NCBI GenBank assembly: GCA_947685225.1
Contig: CANTUV010000008.1
Coordinates: 37,068,001 to 37,132,000 of the forward strand
Direction of reading: 5' to 3'
DNA from: Garcia nutans
Taxonomy: Eukaryota; Streptophyta; Magnoliopsida; Malpighiales; Euphorbiaceae
Length of the DNA stretch: 64,000 nucleotides
Below, piece after piece: positions 22,372 to 31,104 of the stretch (position 1 is the first letter of the stretch; each line of letters opens with the position of its first letter). The notes beneath the pieces are model-generated. The model did not search any database. It saw only the letters and a program-made list of their open reading frames with translations, and was not told where the DNA came from. Both the position numbers and the translations under genes were made by a program.

Positions 22372-24213
22372 ATGGCAACTTCTTCTTCATCAAGCTCTCA
22401 TGGAAATCTTAATTCTATTCTTAGACCCTACTTTGATGGAACTGATTATTCATACTGGAAACACAAAATGTATTTGTTTCTAGATAGTGAAGGGATTGAA
22501 CTATGGGATTTCGTGGAAAATGAATGGAAATCTCCTACCCACGAAGTTGACGGTATTCAAGTTCCACTTCCCAAAGCTCAATGGTCAACTAGCAATGTCA
22601 GAGATCGATTCAAGAACAATAGAGCTGCTTCCATCTTGATGAATTCCATTTCAAGGGAAGAAGGCGGAAGAGTTCAACATTTAACTTGTGCACATTGCAT
22701 TTGGAAAACACTTGAAAACTACCATGAAGGTACGACTCAAGTGAGATTTACCAAAAAACAAATGCATGTTCATGAATATGAGCTATTCAAGATGAAACCA
22801 AATGAAAATGTCACCGACATGACCAATCGCTTACTTGCAATTGTCAATGAACTAAAGAAGTATGGCAAGGTATATGATCAAGGTGATGTAAACAGCAAAA
22901 TCTTGAGAGCCCTAAGAGCTAGAAAGAACTTTGAATCCAAAGTATCATCCATAGAAGAAGCTCATGATCTCAGCACATTAAGAACCGACGAGCTAGTTGG
23001 AAAATTACTCACATTTGAGCTACACAGTGAGAAAGAAGAAGATCAAGGTGAGAAAGAAAAGAGAAAACCAATTGCACTCAAAGCAATCAAAGAAGCTGAG
23101 AGCTCAAGCAATGAAGGTACTGATGATGAAGATGAAATGGCAATGTTCTCTAAAAGAATCAATGAATGGAAAAGGAAGAAAAGATTACAAGCAAACAAAG
23201 GTACACCTCCTAAATTCTCCTTCAAAGATAAAGAAAAGAAAATTGAGGTAAAATGCTATGAATGTGGAAAAACCGGTCACATCAAGTCGGATTGCTACAA
23301 ATTAAAGAACAAAAGGAAATGGGATAAAGAAAAGAAAAAGTCTCTCAAAGCCACATGGGATGACTCTTCCTCAAGTGAAGAAGAAGAAGAAGAAGGAATT
23401 GCAAATCTGTGTCTTATGGCTATTGAAGATGACTCCAATGAGGTAAGTACTCAATCTTTTGATCTTGTAGCACATGATGATATAAATGATATAGATGATA
23501 GTGATTTGATTGAGCACATGAATTCTAAAATAGAAAAATATTTCTCTAAAATGATGCTCTATAAAGAGAAAAACTCTAAGTTAGAAAAGGATTTTATATG
23601 CTTAAAGAACTCTACCTTAGAATTGAAAACCTCAAATGAACACTTAATGAATACAATAGGAGAATTAAATAAAAGCTCACATGACTTAGAAAAGGTGATT
23701 AAAGAAAATGAGACATTGAAGCATGAACTAAAAGAACTAAAGGAATCAATTTCCAGATTTCATAAAGGAAAGGAAGCATTGAACACATTAATTAATAATC
23801 AAAGATCACCTTCCTTGAAATATGGATTAGGATTCAATGGCTCAACCAACATTGCACCTAGTAAACCAACTTTTGTGAAAGCATCTACAACTAAAATTTC
23901 TGATGTTCATATCAAAGATGCTTGCACCAAGTCTAAAAAAACTTCTTACGGTTCACTAGGAGATAAAGCCAAAAACAATTATGCATTGTTGTTTACTAAA
24001 CTTGTACAAAAGAAATCACATACTTGTAGTTGTATGTATAATGCAAAAAGAAAAATGCAGAAACATAGGATACCATGGCAATGCACATATTGCATGAAAT
24101 TTGGTCACAAAAATTTCTATTGTTATATAAGAAAAGCTCATCTCAATTTAGAAGGCACTCTTTCTACTAACCATCAAGGACCCAACTATATGTGGGTACC
24201 TAAAAAAGGATGA
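22372..24213 (+). CDS. gag: Sirevirus Gag polyprotein
   Basis: 613 codons, open from the first ATG, 41 bases after the PBS. The N-terminal third is a UBN2/copia Gag domain (FDGTDYSYWKHKMYLFL early, then NVTDMTNRLLAIVNELKKYG). A CCHC zinc knuckle, CYECGKTGHIKSDC, lies near residue 297, followed by acidic Ser/Glu tracts and a long coiled-coil region (about 380-470). A second knuckle, CTYCMKFGHKNFYC, is near residue 570. The protein should form the virus-like particle and bind genomic RNA. The stop TGA (24211-24213) overlaps the pol ATG as ATGA. Its length is typical of Sireviruses, which have longer Gag than other copia lineages. Confidence 0.92.
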   Translation: MATSSSSSSHGNLNSILRPYFDGTDYSYWKHKMYLFLDSEGIELWDFVENEWKSPTHEVDGIQVPLPKAQWSTSNVRDRFKNNRAASILMNSISREEGGRVQHLTCAHCIWKTLENYHEGTTQVRFTKKQMHVHEYELFKMKPNENVTDMTNRLLAIVNELKKYGKVYDQGDVNSKILRALRARKNFESKVSSIEEAHDLSTLRTDELVGKLLTFELHSEKEEDQGEKEKRKPIALKAIKEAESSSNEGTDDEDEMAMFSKRINEWKRKKRLQANKGTPPKFSFKDKEKKIEVKCYECGKTGHIKSDCYKLKNKRKWDKEKKKSLKATWDDSSSSEEEEEEGIANLCLMAIEDDSNEVSTQSFDLVAHDDINDIDDSDLIEHMNSKIEKYFSKMMLYKEKNSKLEKDFICLKNSTLELKTSNEHLMNTIGELNKSSHDLEKVIKENETLKHELKELKESISRFHKGKEALNTLINNQRSPSLKYGLGFNGSTNIAPSKPTFVKASTTKISDVHIKDACTKSKKTSYGSLGDKAKNNYALLFTKLVQKKSHTCSCMYNAKRKMQKHRIPWQCTYCMKFGHKNFYCYIRKAHLNLEGTLSTNHQGPNYMWVPKKG

Positions 24214-27200
24214 TCACAATTGGCTTGCAGGTATGCCTAAAATCTACTACCAATGAAAGCACATGGCTTGTGGATAGTGGATGCTCAAGGCATATGACTG
24301 GAAATGCAAAGCTCTTTACAAGTATTACCTATAAACATGGAGGTAACGTAACTTTTGGAAACAATGCTAAAGGTAAAATTCTTGGTGTTGGCTCCATTGG
24401 TTCTATTGGTAAGGATTTAATTGAAGATGTATGGCTTGTTGATGGTTTGAAACATAACTTGCTAAGTGTTAGTCAACTTTGTGATAAAGCATACTTTGTC
24501 AAGTTTGATTCCAAAGAATGCAAGATCACGAATTCAAATGATATTATCATATTTAAAGGCACTAGAACAAACAACACTTATAATGTCAGCATACATTCAA
24601 ATCATACATGTTTAATGTCCACTAATAATGATGCATGGTTATGGCATAGAAGACTAGGACATGCTGGTATGGATCAATTGAAAAATATTTGTAATGAGAA
24701 TTTAGTTGATGGCTTACCTAAGATAAAATATGATAAAGACAGAATTTGTGAACCTTGTCAACATGGTAAGCAACATAAAAGCTCATTTAAATCAAAGTGT
24801 GTTATAAGCACCTCTAGACCTTTAGAGCTCATTCATTTAGACTTGTTTGGACCAAATAGAGTTACAAGCTTAGGAGGCAAATCATATGCATTTGTTCTTG
24901 TTGATGACTACTCTAGATTCACATGGGTTAATTTCTTAGCTCAAAAGAATGAAGCCTTTAATTACTTCAAAACCTTTGCAAAAAGAGTTCAAAATGAAAA
25001 AGGATATGTGATCACATCTATTAGAAGTGATCATGGCAAAGAATTTAAAAATGAAAACTTTGAAAACTTTTGCAATGAACTTGGCATTTCACACAATTTT
25101 TCTGCTCCTAGAACTCCACAGCAAAATGGTGTAGTTGAAAGGAAAAATAGAACTTTAATCGAAATGGCTAGGACAATGCTCAATGAATATGATTTACCAT
25201 CTTATTTTTGGGCGGAAGCCGTTAATACAGCTTGTTACATTGCAAATCGTGTTTATAAAAGGCATTTAACTAATAAAACTTCTTATGAGCTATGGAATGG
25301 AAGAATACCCAGAATTGGATATTTTAGAGTATTTGGATGCAAATGCTTCATATTGAATACCAAGGATAATCTTGGAAAATTCTCATCCAAATCAGATGAA
25401 GGCATATTCTTAGGATATTCATCATATAGCAAAGCATATAGAGTATTTAATATGAAAACTCTAGTTATAGAAGAATCAATGCATGTTGTATTTGATGAAT
25501 TATCTAAACTTGATCAAAAGAAAGGTATTACTTTCAATGACCCTGCAGGCACTCTTGAACCTCTTGAATCTATTGATGCTCCAAAGATCAATCAACTTGA
25601 AGAAAAGGCTCAAGATCTACCTAAGGATTGGCAATACAAGAAAGATCATCCAAAGGAACTCATCATTGGAGAAACATCAAAGGGAGTAACTACTAGATCT
25701 AGAATTAATCATATTGATGTTAATGTTGCTTTTGTTTCTCAAATTGAACCAAAAACTATTGAGGAAGCTTTAAATGATGAAAATTGGATAACTGCAATGC
25801 AAGATGAACTTAATCAATTTGAAAGAAATAATGTTTGGCAACTTACTCCTAGACCTATAGATCATTCTATAATAGGATGCAAATGGGTTTATAGGAATAA
25901 GCTTGATGAAAATGGTCACATCATTAGAAATAAAGCAAGATTGGTAGCCAAAGGTTATAATCAAGAAGAAGGTATTGACTATGATGAAACCTTTGCCCCC
26001 GTAGCTAGATTAGAAGCTATTAGAATATTACTTGCCTTTGCATGTCATATGAATTTTAAGCTTTATCAAATGGATGTTAAAAGTGCATTTCTAAACGGAC
26101 TCATAAATGAAGAAGTTTATGTTGAACAATCTCCTGGTTTTGAAAACTACAAATTTCCTGATCATGTTTTCAAACTTACCAAAGCTTTATATGGATTAAA
26201 GCAAGCACCTAGAGCTTGGTATGACAAACTTAGTGCATATTTACTTGAAAATGGTTTTGCAAAAGGAAAAGTAGACACAACTCTTTTTGTTAAAAAGGAT
26301 AAGCATAACATCTTGATTGTACAAATTTATGTGGATGACATAATATTTGGAGCTACTAATGAAACCTTGTGCAAAGAATTTGCTTCTTGTATGACTAGGG
26401 AATTTGAAATGAGCATGATGGGTGAACTCAAGTTTTTCCTTGGACTGCAAGTCAAGCAATGTAAAGATGGGATCTTCATCAACCAATCCAAATATACAAA
26501 AGAACTCATCAAGAAATTTGGAATGGATGGCTGCAAAACTAGCAAAACTCCTATGAGCACATCATTGAAATTAGGTAAAGATGATAATGGTAAAGCAGTA
26601 GATGAGAAGAAATATCGAGGTATCATCGGATCACTACTTTACTTAACCGCTTCTAGGCCTGATATAATGTACAGTGTATGTCTTTGTGCTAGATTTCAAA
26701 CTTGTCCTAAAGAATCACACTTGAATGCCACAAAGAGAATCTTGAAATATTTGAGTGGTACAATACATTTAGGACTTTGGTATCCAAAGAACACATCATT
26801 TCATATTATAGGATTTTCAGATGCAGATTATGCTGGTAGTATATTAGATAGGAAAAGCACTACAGGAGCATGTCACTTTCTTGGTAATTGTCTAGTTTCT
26901 TGGCATAGTAAGAAACAAGCATCGGTTGCTTTATCCACAACGGAAGCTGAGTATGTTGCAGCTTGTTTTTGTTGCACACAAGTATTATGGATGAAACAAC
27001 AATTGCTTGACTATGGTAAGGTTTTTAACAATATTTCCATTAAATGTGACAACACTAGTGCTATCAATTTGTCTAAAAATCCTATACAACATTCTAGATC
27101 CAAGCATATAGATATTAGACATCATTTTTTAAGGGAAAATGTGCAAAATCAGAACATAATTCTAGAATTTATTGAAACACAAAATCAACTTGCGGATGTC

Positions 27201-27281
27201 TTTACAAAACCCTTGAATGAAGATAGACTTAATTTTATTAAACTTAATTTAGGAATGATTGATGGAAACACTCTGAATTAA
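24210..27281 (+). CDS. pol: Sirevirus Pol: protease, integrase, reverse transcriptase, RNase H
   Basis: 1023 codons in the -1 frame relative to gag. Protease active site WLVDSGCSRHMTG has its Asp at residue 22. The integrase zinc region starts at HRRLGHAG, with CEPC after it. Catalytic triad: Asp in LDLFGP (about 211), Asp in SDHGKEF (about 274), Glu in ERKNRTL (about 310). RT has QMDVKSAFLNG and the YVDD box near residue 706. RNase H has DADYAG and the C-terminal TKPL. No internal stop. The frame is closed upstream by TAA at 24201-24203, so a ribosome coming from gag could only enter between 24204 and 24213. Whether expression uses the ATGA overlap, a -1 shift at the A-rich run, or is lost by a recent indel cannot be told. 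Confidence 0.93.
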   Translation: MITIGLQVCLKSTTNESTWLVDSGCSRHMTGNAKLFTSITYKHGGNVTFGNNAKGKILGVGSIGSIGKDLIEDVWLVDGLKHNLLSVSQLCDKAYFVKFDSKECKITNSNDIIIFKGTRTNNTYNVSIHSNHTCLMSTNNDAWLWHRRLGHAGMDQLKNICNENLVDGLPKIKYDKDRICEPCQHGKQHKSSFKSKCVISTSRPLELIHLDLFGPNRVTSLGGKSYAFVLVDDYSRFTWVNFLAQKNEAFNYFKTFAKRVQNEKGYVITSIRSDHGKEFKNENFENFCNELGISHNFSAPRTPQQNGVVERKNRTLIEMARTMLNEYDLPSYFWAEAVNTACYIANRVYKRHLTNKTSYELWNGRIPRIGYFRVFGCKCFILNTKDNLGKFSSKSDEGIFLGYSSYSKAYRVFNMKTLVIEESMHVVFDELSKLDQKKGITFNDPAGTLEPLESIDAPKINQLEEKAQDLPKDWQYKKDHPKELIIGETSKGVTTRSRINHIDVNVAFVSQIEPKTIEEALNDENWITAMQDELNQFERNNVWQLTPRPIDHSIIGCKWVYRNKLDENGHIIRNKARLVAKGYNQEEGIDYDETFAPVARLEAIRILLAFACHMNFKLYQMDVKSAFLNGLINEEVYVEQSPGFENYKFPDHVFKLTKALYGLKQAPRAWYDKLSAYLLENGFAKGKVDTTLFVKKDKHNILIVQIYVDDIIFGATNETLCKEFASCMTREFEMSMMGELKFFLGLQVKQCKDGIFINQSKYTKELIKKFGMDGCKTSKTPMSTSLKLGKDDNGKAVDEKKYRGIIGSLLYLTASRPDIMYSVCLCARFQTCPKESHLNATKRILKYLSGTIHLGLWYPKNTSFHIIGFSDADYAGSILDRKSTTGACHFLGNCLVSWHSKKQASVALSTTEAEYVAACFCCTQVLWMKQQLLDYGKVFNNISIKCDNTSAINLSKNPIQHSRSKHIDIRHHFLRENVQNQNIILEFIETQNQLADVFTKPLNEDRLNFIKLNLGMIDGNTLN

Positions 27282-27832
27282 TTGCCTATCAATAAGGTTT
27301 CTATGTGCATGAATTTAATGTTTCTTAACACAATAGAAATATTCTCCATCTTTCCTTGAATCTTTCATTTTTAAGTATGTCGCAGTCGCTCCAGTATTCT
27401 TTAGCGGTCGCTATCCTATCTGTCAGTTTCATTCAAACTAATGACTCTGTGCGCGGTCGAGAAAATTTGTGCGCGGCCGCACCAATTTGAATAGTTTCGA
27501 CCATTACAGTTACTTTCCTCACTCGCGAGCATACTTATCTTGACAATGGTCGCTAGACCATAAGTAGCGATCGCACTATCTTCAATCCGCGACCGCACCC
27601 TGTACACTCTGCTCGAAAATTTATAACCGTTGGCTGTGTGACAAGTCGCAACTCTTAATATTCAACAGTCAAAACGGCTATTTTCTTAACTCCATCTATT
27701 TAAGAGTAAGTTACATCAAATTTCTTGGATATTTTGCTTCTGAAAACAATCTAAAACCCTAAAATCTTCTCAACTCATCTACTTCTCAAATCAACCTCTG
27801 TTTTCCTGCTCTCATCTATTTCTTCTATTCTA
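27282..27832 (+). promoter_or_regulatory. pol-to-extra-ORF spacer with LTR-like CpG motifs
   Basis: About 27378-27600 holds at least six copies of the GCGACCGC-type motif in both orientations, the same motif that fills the LTR U3. AACGGCTATTTT and a TATTTAAG box near 27705 follow, before the ORF start. This layout resembles an LTR promoter and may drive or regulate the extra ORF, but no transcript evidence exists. Confidence 0.45.
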
Positions 27833-29230
27833 ATGGCTCCCAAAAGAAAAACCACTTCCAAAATAAAGGGACAAGCCAAGAGAGTTCCAGGAATCACCAT
27901 TAGAGAACCCGAAGTTGTTCCCCCATCTCCTCCTCAATCTAAAAGAGGTGAGAAAATTCACAAACCTCACCATCAAACCACTGAAGAAGATGTTAGGTAT
28001 GCCATGCTAAAGAGAAAAAAGGTTGAAGGCACCAAATCTCCTTTTGGTGGGATGCTTTCTGCCTTGAACATCAAGGACGAAATTGAGAGATTGCTGGATG
28101 TCCTTGGATGGAGAAAATTTGTCTTTCCAGAAGAGGTAGGCTACTCTAGTCTGAGTAAGGAGTTTTTAATGTCTCTTCAAATAGAGAAGAGTGCAAATTC
28201 TGCACTAGGGTGGTATGGGGTTAGATTTAAGCTCTTTGATCAATACCAAGCCCTATCTCTAGAAGATTTTGGCAGCATTTGGGACTTCCCCTCTGAAGGT
28301 ATAACCTCCTACAATGACCAAATCTTCTCAAACCCAACACTTTCTGATTTCTGGAGAGAAATTTCCATTGAAACCTCTTTTGAAAAGGAATCTAAAGCCA
28401 GACATATCAAATCTCTCACCCACTGGATGCTCCATAGGATTATCACCTATACCATTCACCAAAGAGCTGATGGGAATGAGAAAGTCACCAAAAGAGATCT
28501 TATATTTCTGTATGCTTTCACCCATAACATCAAAATGAACACCACCAAGTTCTTGATTGATACCTTTTATCATCATGCTATTACAAGAACTGGTACCTTC
28601 TTCCTATCCTCTCAAGTTACTCAAATAGCTAGGCACCTAAACCTTCTGAATGATTTGAACTTAGCTACTTTGAGGAACCCTTTCACTCTAGCCTCCAATG
28701 CTATCACAATGGATTACTTAGAGCATGCTGGTTGTGTAAGGAAGATAGAAGGGTCATATGTATACTGCTATGGCAAGAAAGGAGTTATGGATAAACAAAA
28801 GAAAAGGCCAAGGTATACAATTGAGGAAGAGGGAGATTCTGTAGAAGTTGCAGTAGAATTACCTCCAAAAGCAACTTCATCAAAAGCTGCTAAAGAAACT
28901 GCTTCATCCTCCACACAACTCATCCTCCAAGCTATCAAGACTCTCTCAAGGAAACTCACTAAGTTCAAGAAAAGTGTTTCCAAGAGATTCCAGCACTTAA
29001 ACAAGAGGATAGACCTTATATCCCACATGCATCATGATCTTTATGACATGCAAGGCAAATTGGACTTGCCTCAATGCAATCTTAAAGATTGGGATATAAG
29101 TGATCACACCCAAAGCGTTGCTGAAGAAGAAGAGTCCATTAGCACTAGCTCTGCCTCTGTTGCACCTCAAGATAAGGGGAAAGCTCCTTTAGTTGAAGAA
29201 GAGTTAGAGTTAGATGATGACTCAGAATAG
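27833..29230 (+). CDS. Sirevirus extra ORF, ATHILA ORF-1-like domain protein
   Basis: 465 codons, fully open. The N-terminus is basic, with KRK and KGQAKR runs that could act as nuclear signals. A domain at about residues 85-290 has FVFPEEVGYSSLSKEF, VRFKLFDQYQALSLEDFGSI, SLTHWMLHRII, LIFLYAF and ARHLNLL. Its block order resembles the ATHILA ORF-1/putative plant transposon families and the ORF at 6458-7253 of element F. A Ser/Ala-rich linker, a probable coiled coil (about 365-420) and an acidic tail follow. There is no clear signal peptide or membrane segment, so it is not a classical env. It occupies the place of the env-like ORF of other Sireviruses. Function unknown. Confidence 0.75.
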   Translation: MAPKRKTTSKIKGQAKRVPGITIREPEVVPPSPPQSKRGEKIHKPHHQTTEEDVRYAMLKRKKVEGTKSPFGGMLSALNIKDEIERLLDVLGWRKFVFPEEVGYSSLSKEFLMSLQIEKSANSALGWYGVRFKLFDQYQALSLEDFGSIWDFPSEGITSYNDQIFSNPTLSDFWREISIETSFEKESKARHIKSLTHWMLHRIITYTIHQRADGNEKVTKRDLIFLYAFTHNIKMNTTKFLIDTFYHHAITRTGTFFLSSQVTQIARHLNLLNDLNLATLRNPFTLASNAITMDYLEHAGCVRKIEGSYVYCYGKKGVMDKQKKRPRYTIEEEGDSVEVAVELPPKATSSKAAKETASSSTQLILQAIKTLSRKLTKFKKSVSKRFQHLNKRIDLISHMHHDLYDMQGKLDLPQCNLKDWDISDHTQSVAEEEESISTSSASVAPQDKGKAPLVEEELELDDDSE

Positions 29231-29386
29231 CTTAGCTTTAGTCTGTTTTTGCTTGCATTTTCATATGTTTGCTAATTTGCTTTCTGTTTTGTATTTTCCT
29301 CCACTTCAATCTATATAATGTTTATATTTCCTTTCATTTGCTTTGTTAATATTTTTGCTTAACATTTATTTCATTTTGCCTATGCC

Positions 29387-29709
29387 AATGGGGGAGAGAA
29401 AATACCAAAATGGAATGTGGTATAAATGGAATGTCAATAAAATTATGGGGGAGAAATAAGAACAATCTGTTTGAACATTTGCAAATTAGGGAAAAATGTT
29501 TATGGGGGAGTTAATTTCTTGTTGAAATTTATTGAACATTTGCAAATAAGAAAAAATGTTTATGGGAGAAAAATGTTTGCACCAAGATAAACTACTAAAT
29601 CACAAATGCTCTTAACCATGATTGTTGCATATGTTAAGGGGGAGCATTTTTAGACTTATTATTTTTCTTATCATTCCATTTGAATTGTCAAAGTCAAAAT
29701 GGGGGAGAT
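29387..29709 (+). other. Six repeated polypurine tracts before the Sirevirus 3' LTR
   Basis: ATGGGGGAG-like tracts occur at 29387-29400, 29444-29456, 29501-29510, 29561-29570 (one G short), 29636-29645, and 29697-29709, the last abutting the LTR. Two lie in a duplicated unit beginning GAACATTTGCAAAT. Multiple PPTs are a described hallmark of Sireviruses. Confidence 0.85.
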
Positions 29710-31104
29710 TGTTAGACAAATGACCTTAATTTTGATCCTTGACAACTCAAATGGATGATCTATTTAACTTGTGTTTGAGAAATCTTGTTGTGGGATTAGG
29801 TTACTTCAAATAAGGTGAACAGAACACTTATAGCGGTCGCACCTCACCTGAATACGACCGCTCCATGTAATTAAAAGAAGAAACCTTATCACAGTAGGTT
29901 TCGCGGTCAGAAGTTCGACCTATGTCGCGACCGCTCCTACAGAATAGCAACCATTCTAATTCATGGATGACCGCTACTCAAGGAACTTAAATCATTACAA
30001 TCACAGTAAGGTTCGCGGTGACAAGAACGGTGAATGACTCGACCTCGCTTATCACTTTAGCGACCGCCCCATTCAGAATCGCGACCGCTCTACCATTCAA
30101 GAAGAAATTGTTTGAAGAGACAGTAGGTTTCGCGTCCTCAGGAGCGTCCAGAAGTTCGACGCGAGTTTCTCAATTCGACCGCGATAATCTACATAGGGCG
30201 ACCGCGACATTCAAATTATGGCGGACATTCAATTTTGCCCTGTCAGAGAATGACACGTAATATGACCGTTATAAACCCACTTGATTATTCAAAAAGGGCG
30301 ACCGCACCATTGCTAGGCGCGACCGTCCCGACAAACACAGCTGGGCAAGAAACCGGTTCGACAAACACAGCATGGGCAAGATTCCAGCTGCACAGCACTA
30401 AAATTCGACCGTTGAAGCTTTTTTAAAGCAGCGACCGTCCCTTGTTAAAGGACGACCGCGAGAAGCATTAGAGCGACCATCCTTATATTAAGGGCGACCG
30501 CGAAGTGCTTCGGACAGTTTAAGTAAAGTAGGTCTAAACTGCCAAGACTTTATTCTCATTATCTATAACGGTTAGTAAGACCACTTTGGCTATAAATACA
30601 ATGTCTCTCTGAGAAAACAAAAAAAGGAACAAGCAAGAAATCAGATTGTAATAGCCAAGCAACAAATTTTCATTTACTTAAACTTACAATTAAATTGTAT
30701 TGAATGTTAGGTGTTAGCATTGAAAACACCATTGTATAAGTTTGAGTGTGAGCTTGGGAAACACTTAGGTTGTGAGAGTAAGCCTTGTAAAACTCTTGTT
30801 TGGGTTGTAAGTGTGAGCCTTAGAAAAACACTTGTAAAGTTAGGTGTGAACTTGTGAAAACACCAAAGTTGGAAGTGAGCTTGTAAAAACTTCAAAGTCT
30901 AGTGGAACCTTAACAAGTTGTTAAGGAAGTGGATGTAGGATTGAAGTAAATCCGAACCACTATAAATCTTGTTTGTTCTTTCTTCCTTCATTTCTCAACA
31001 ATCTTTATATTCCGCATTTCTTGTTTGTTGAGTTTTTTAAATTGTCATTATTTCTTGAGGAAACCAATTCACCCCCCCCTCTTGGTTGCCATCTTGGGAC
31101 AACA
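29710..31104 (+). repeat. Sirevirus 3' LTR
   Basis: Same ends and order as the 5' LTR, TATA box at 30590-30598. Differences from the 5' copy cluster in the CpG-motif region and are mainly C/T and A/G changes. The frames at 30018-30260 and 30707-30895 repeat those of the 5' LTR and are not genes. Confidence 0.95.

Larger units (their letters stand above)
20924..31104 (+). mobile_element. Complete Sirevirus-like Ty1/copia element with extra ORF
   Basis: 10.2 kb, flanked by GTTAT at 20919-20923 and 31105-31109. The two LTRs (1394 and 1395 bp) differ at about 14 positions by eye, mostly transitions, plus one indel. Order: LTR, iMet PBS, gag, pol (protease, integrase, RT, RNase H, the copia order), extra ORF, multiple polypurine tracts, LTR. 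The long gag, long LTR, extra ORF after pol and repeated PPTs fit the Sirevirus lineage. All three frames are open; only the gag/pol junction is out of frame. It is the youngest-looking element in the window. Confidence 0.93.

Noticed and set aside
27833..29230. Classical envelope gene
   Set aside because: It is in the right place, but I see no signal peptide or membrane segment; basic N-terminus and coiled coil point to another role.
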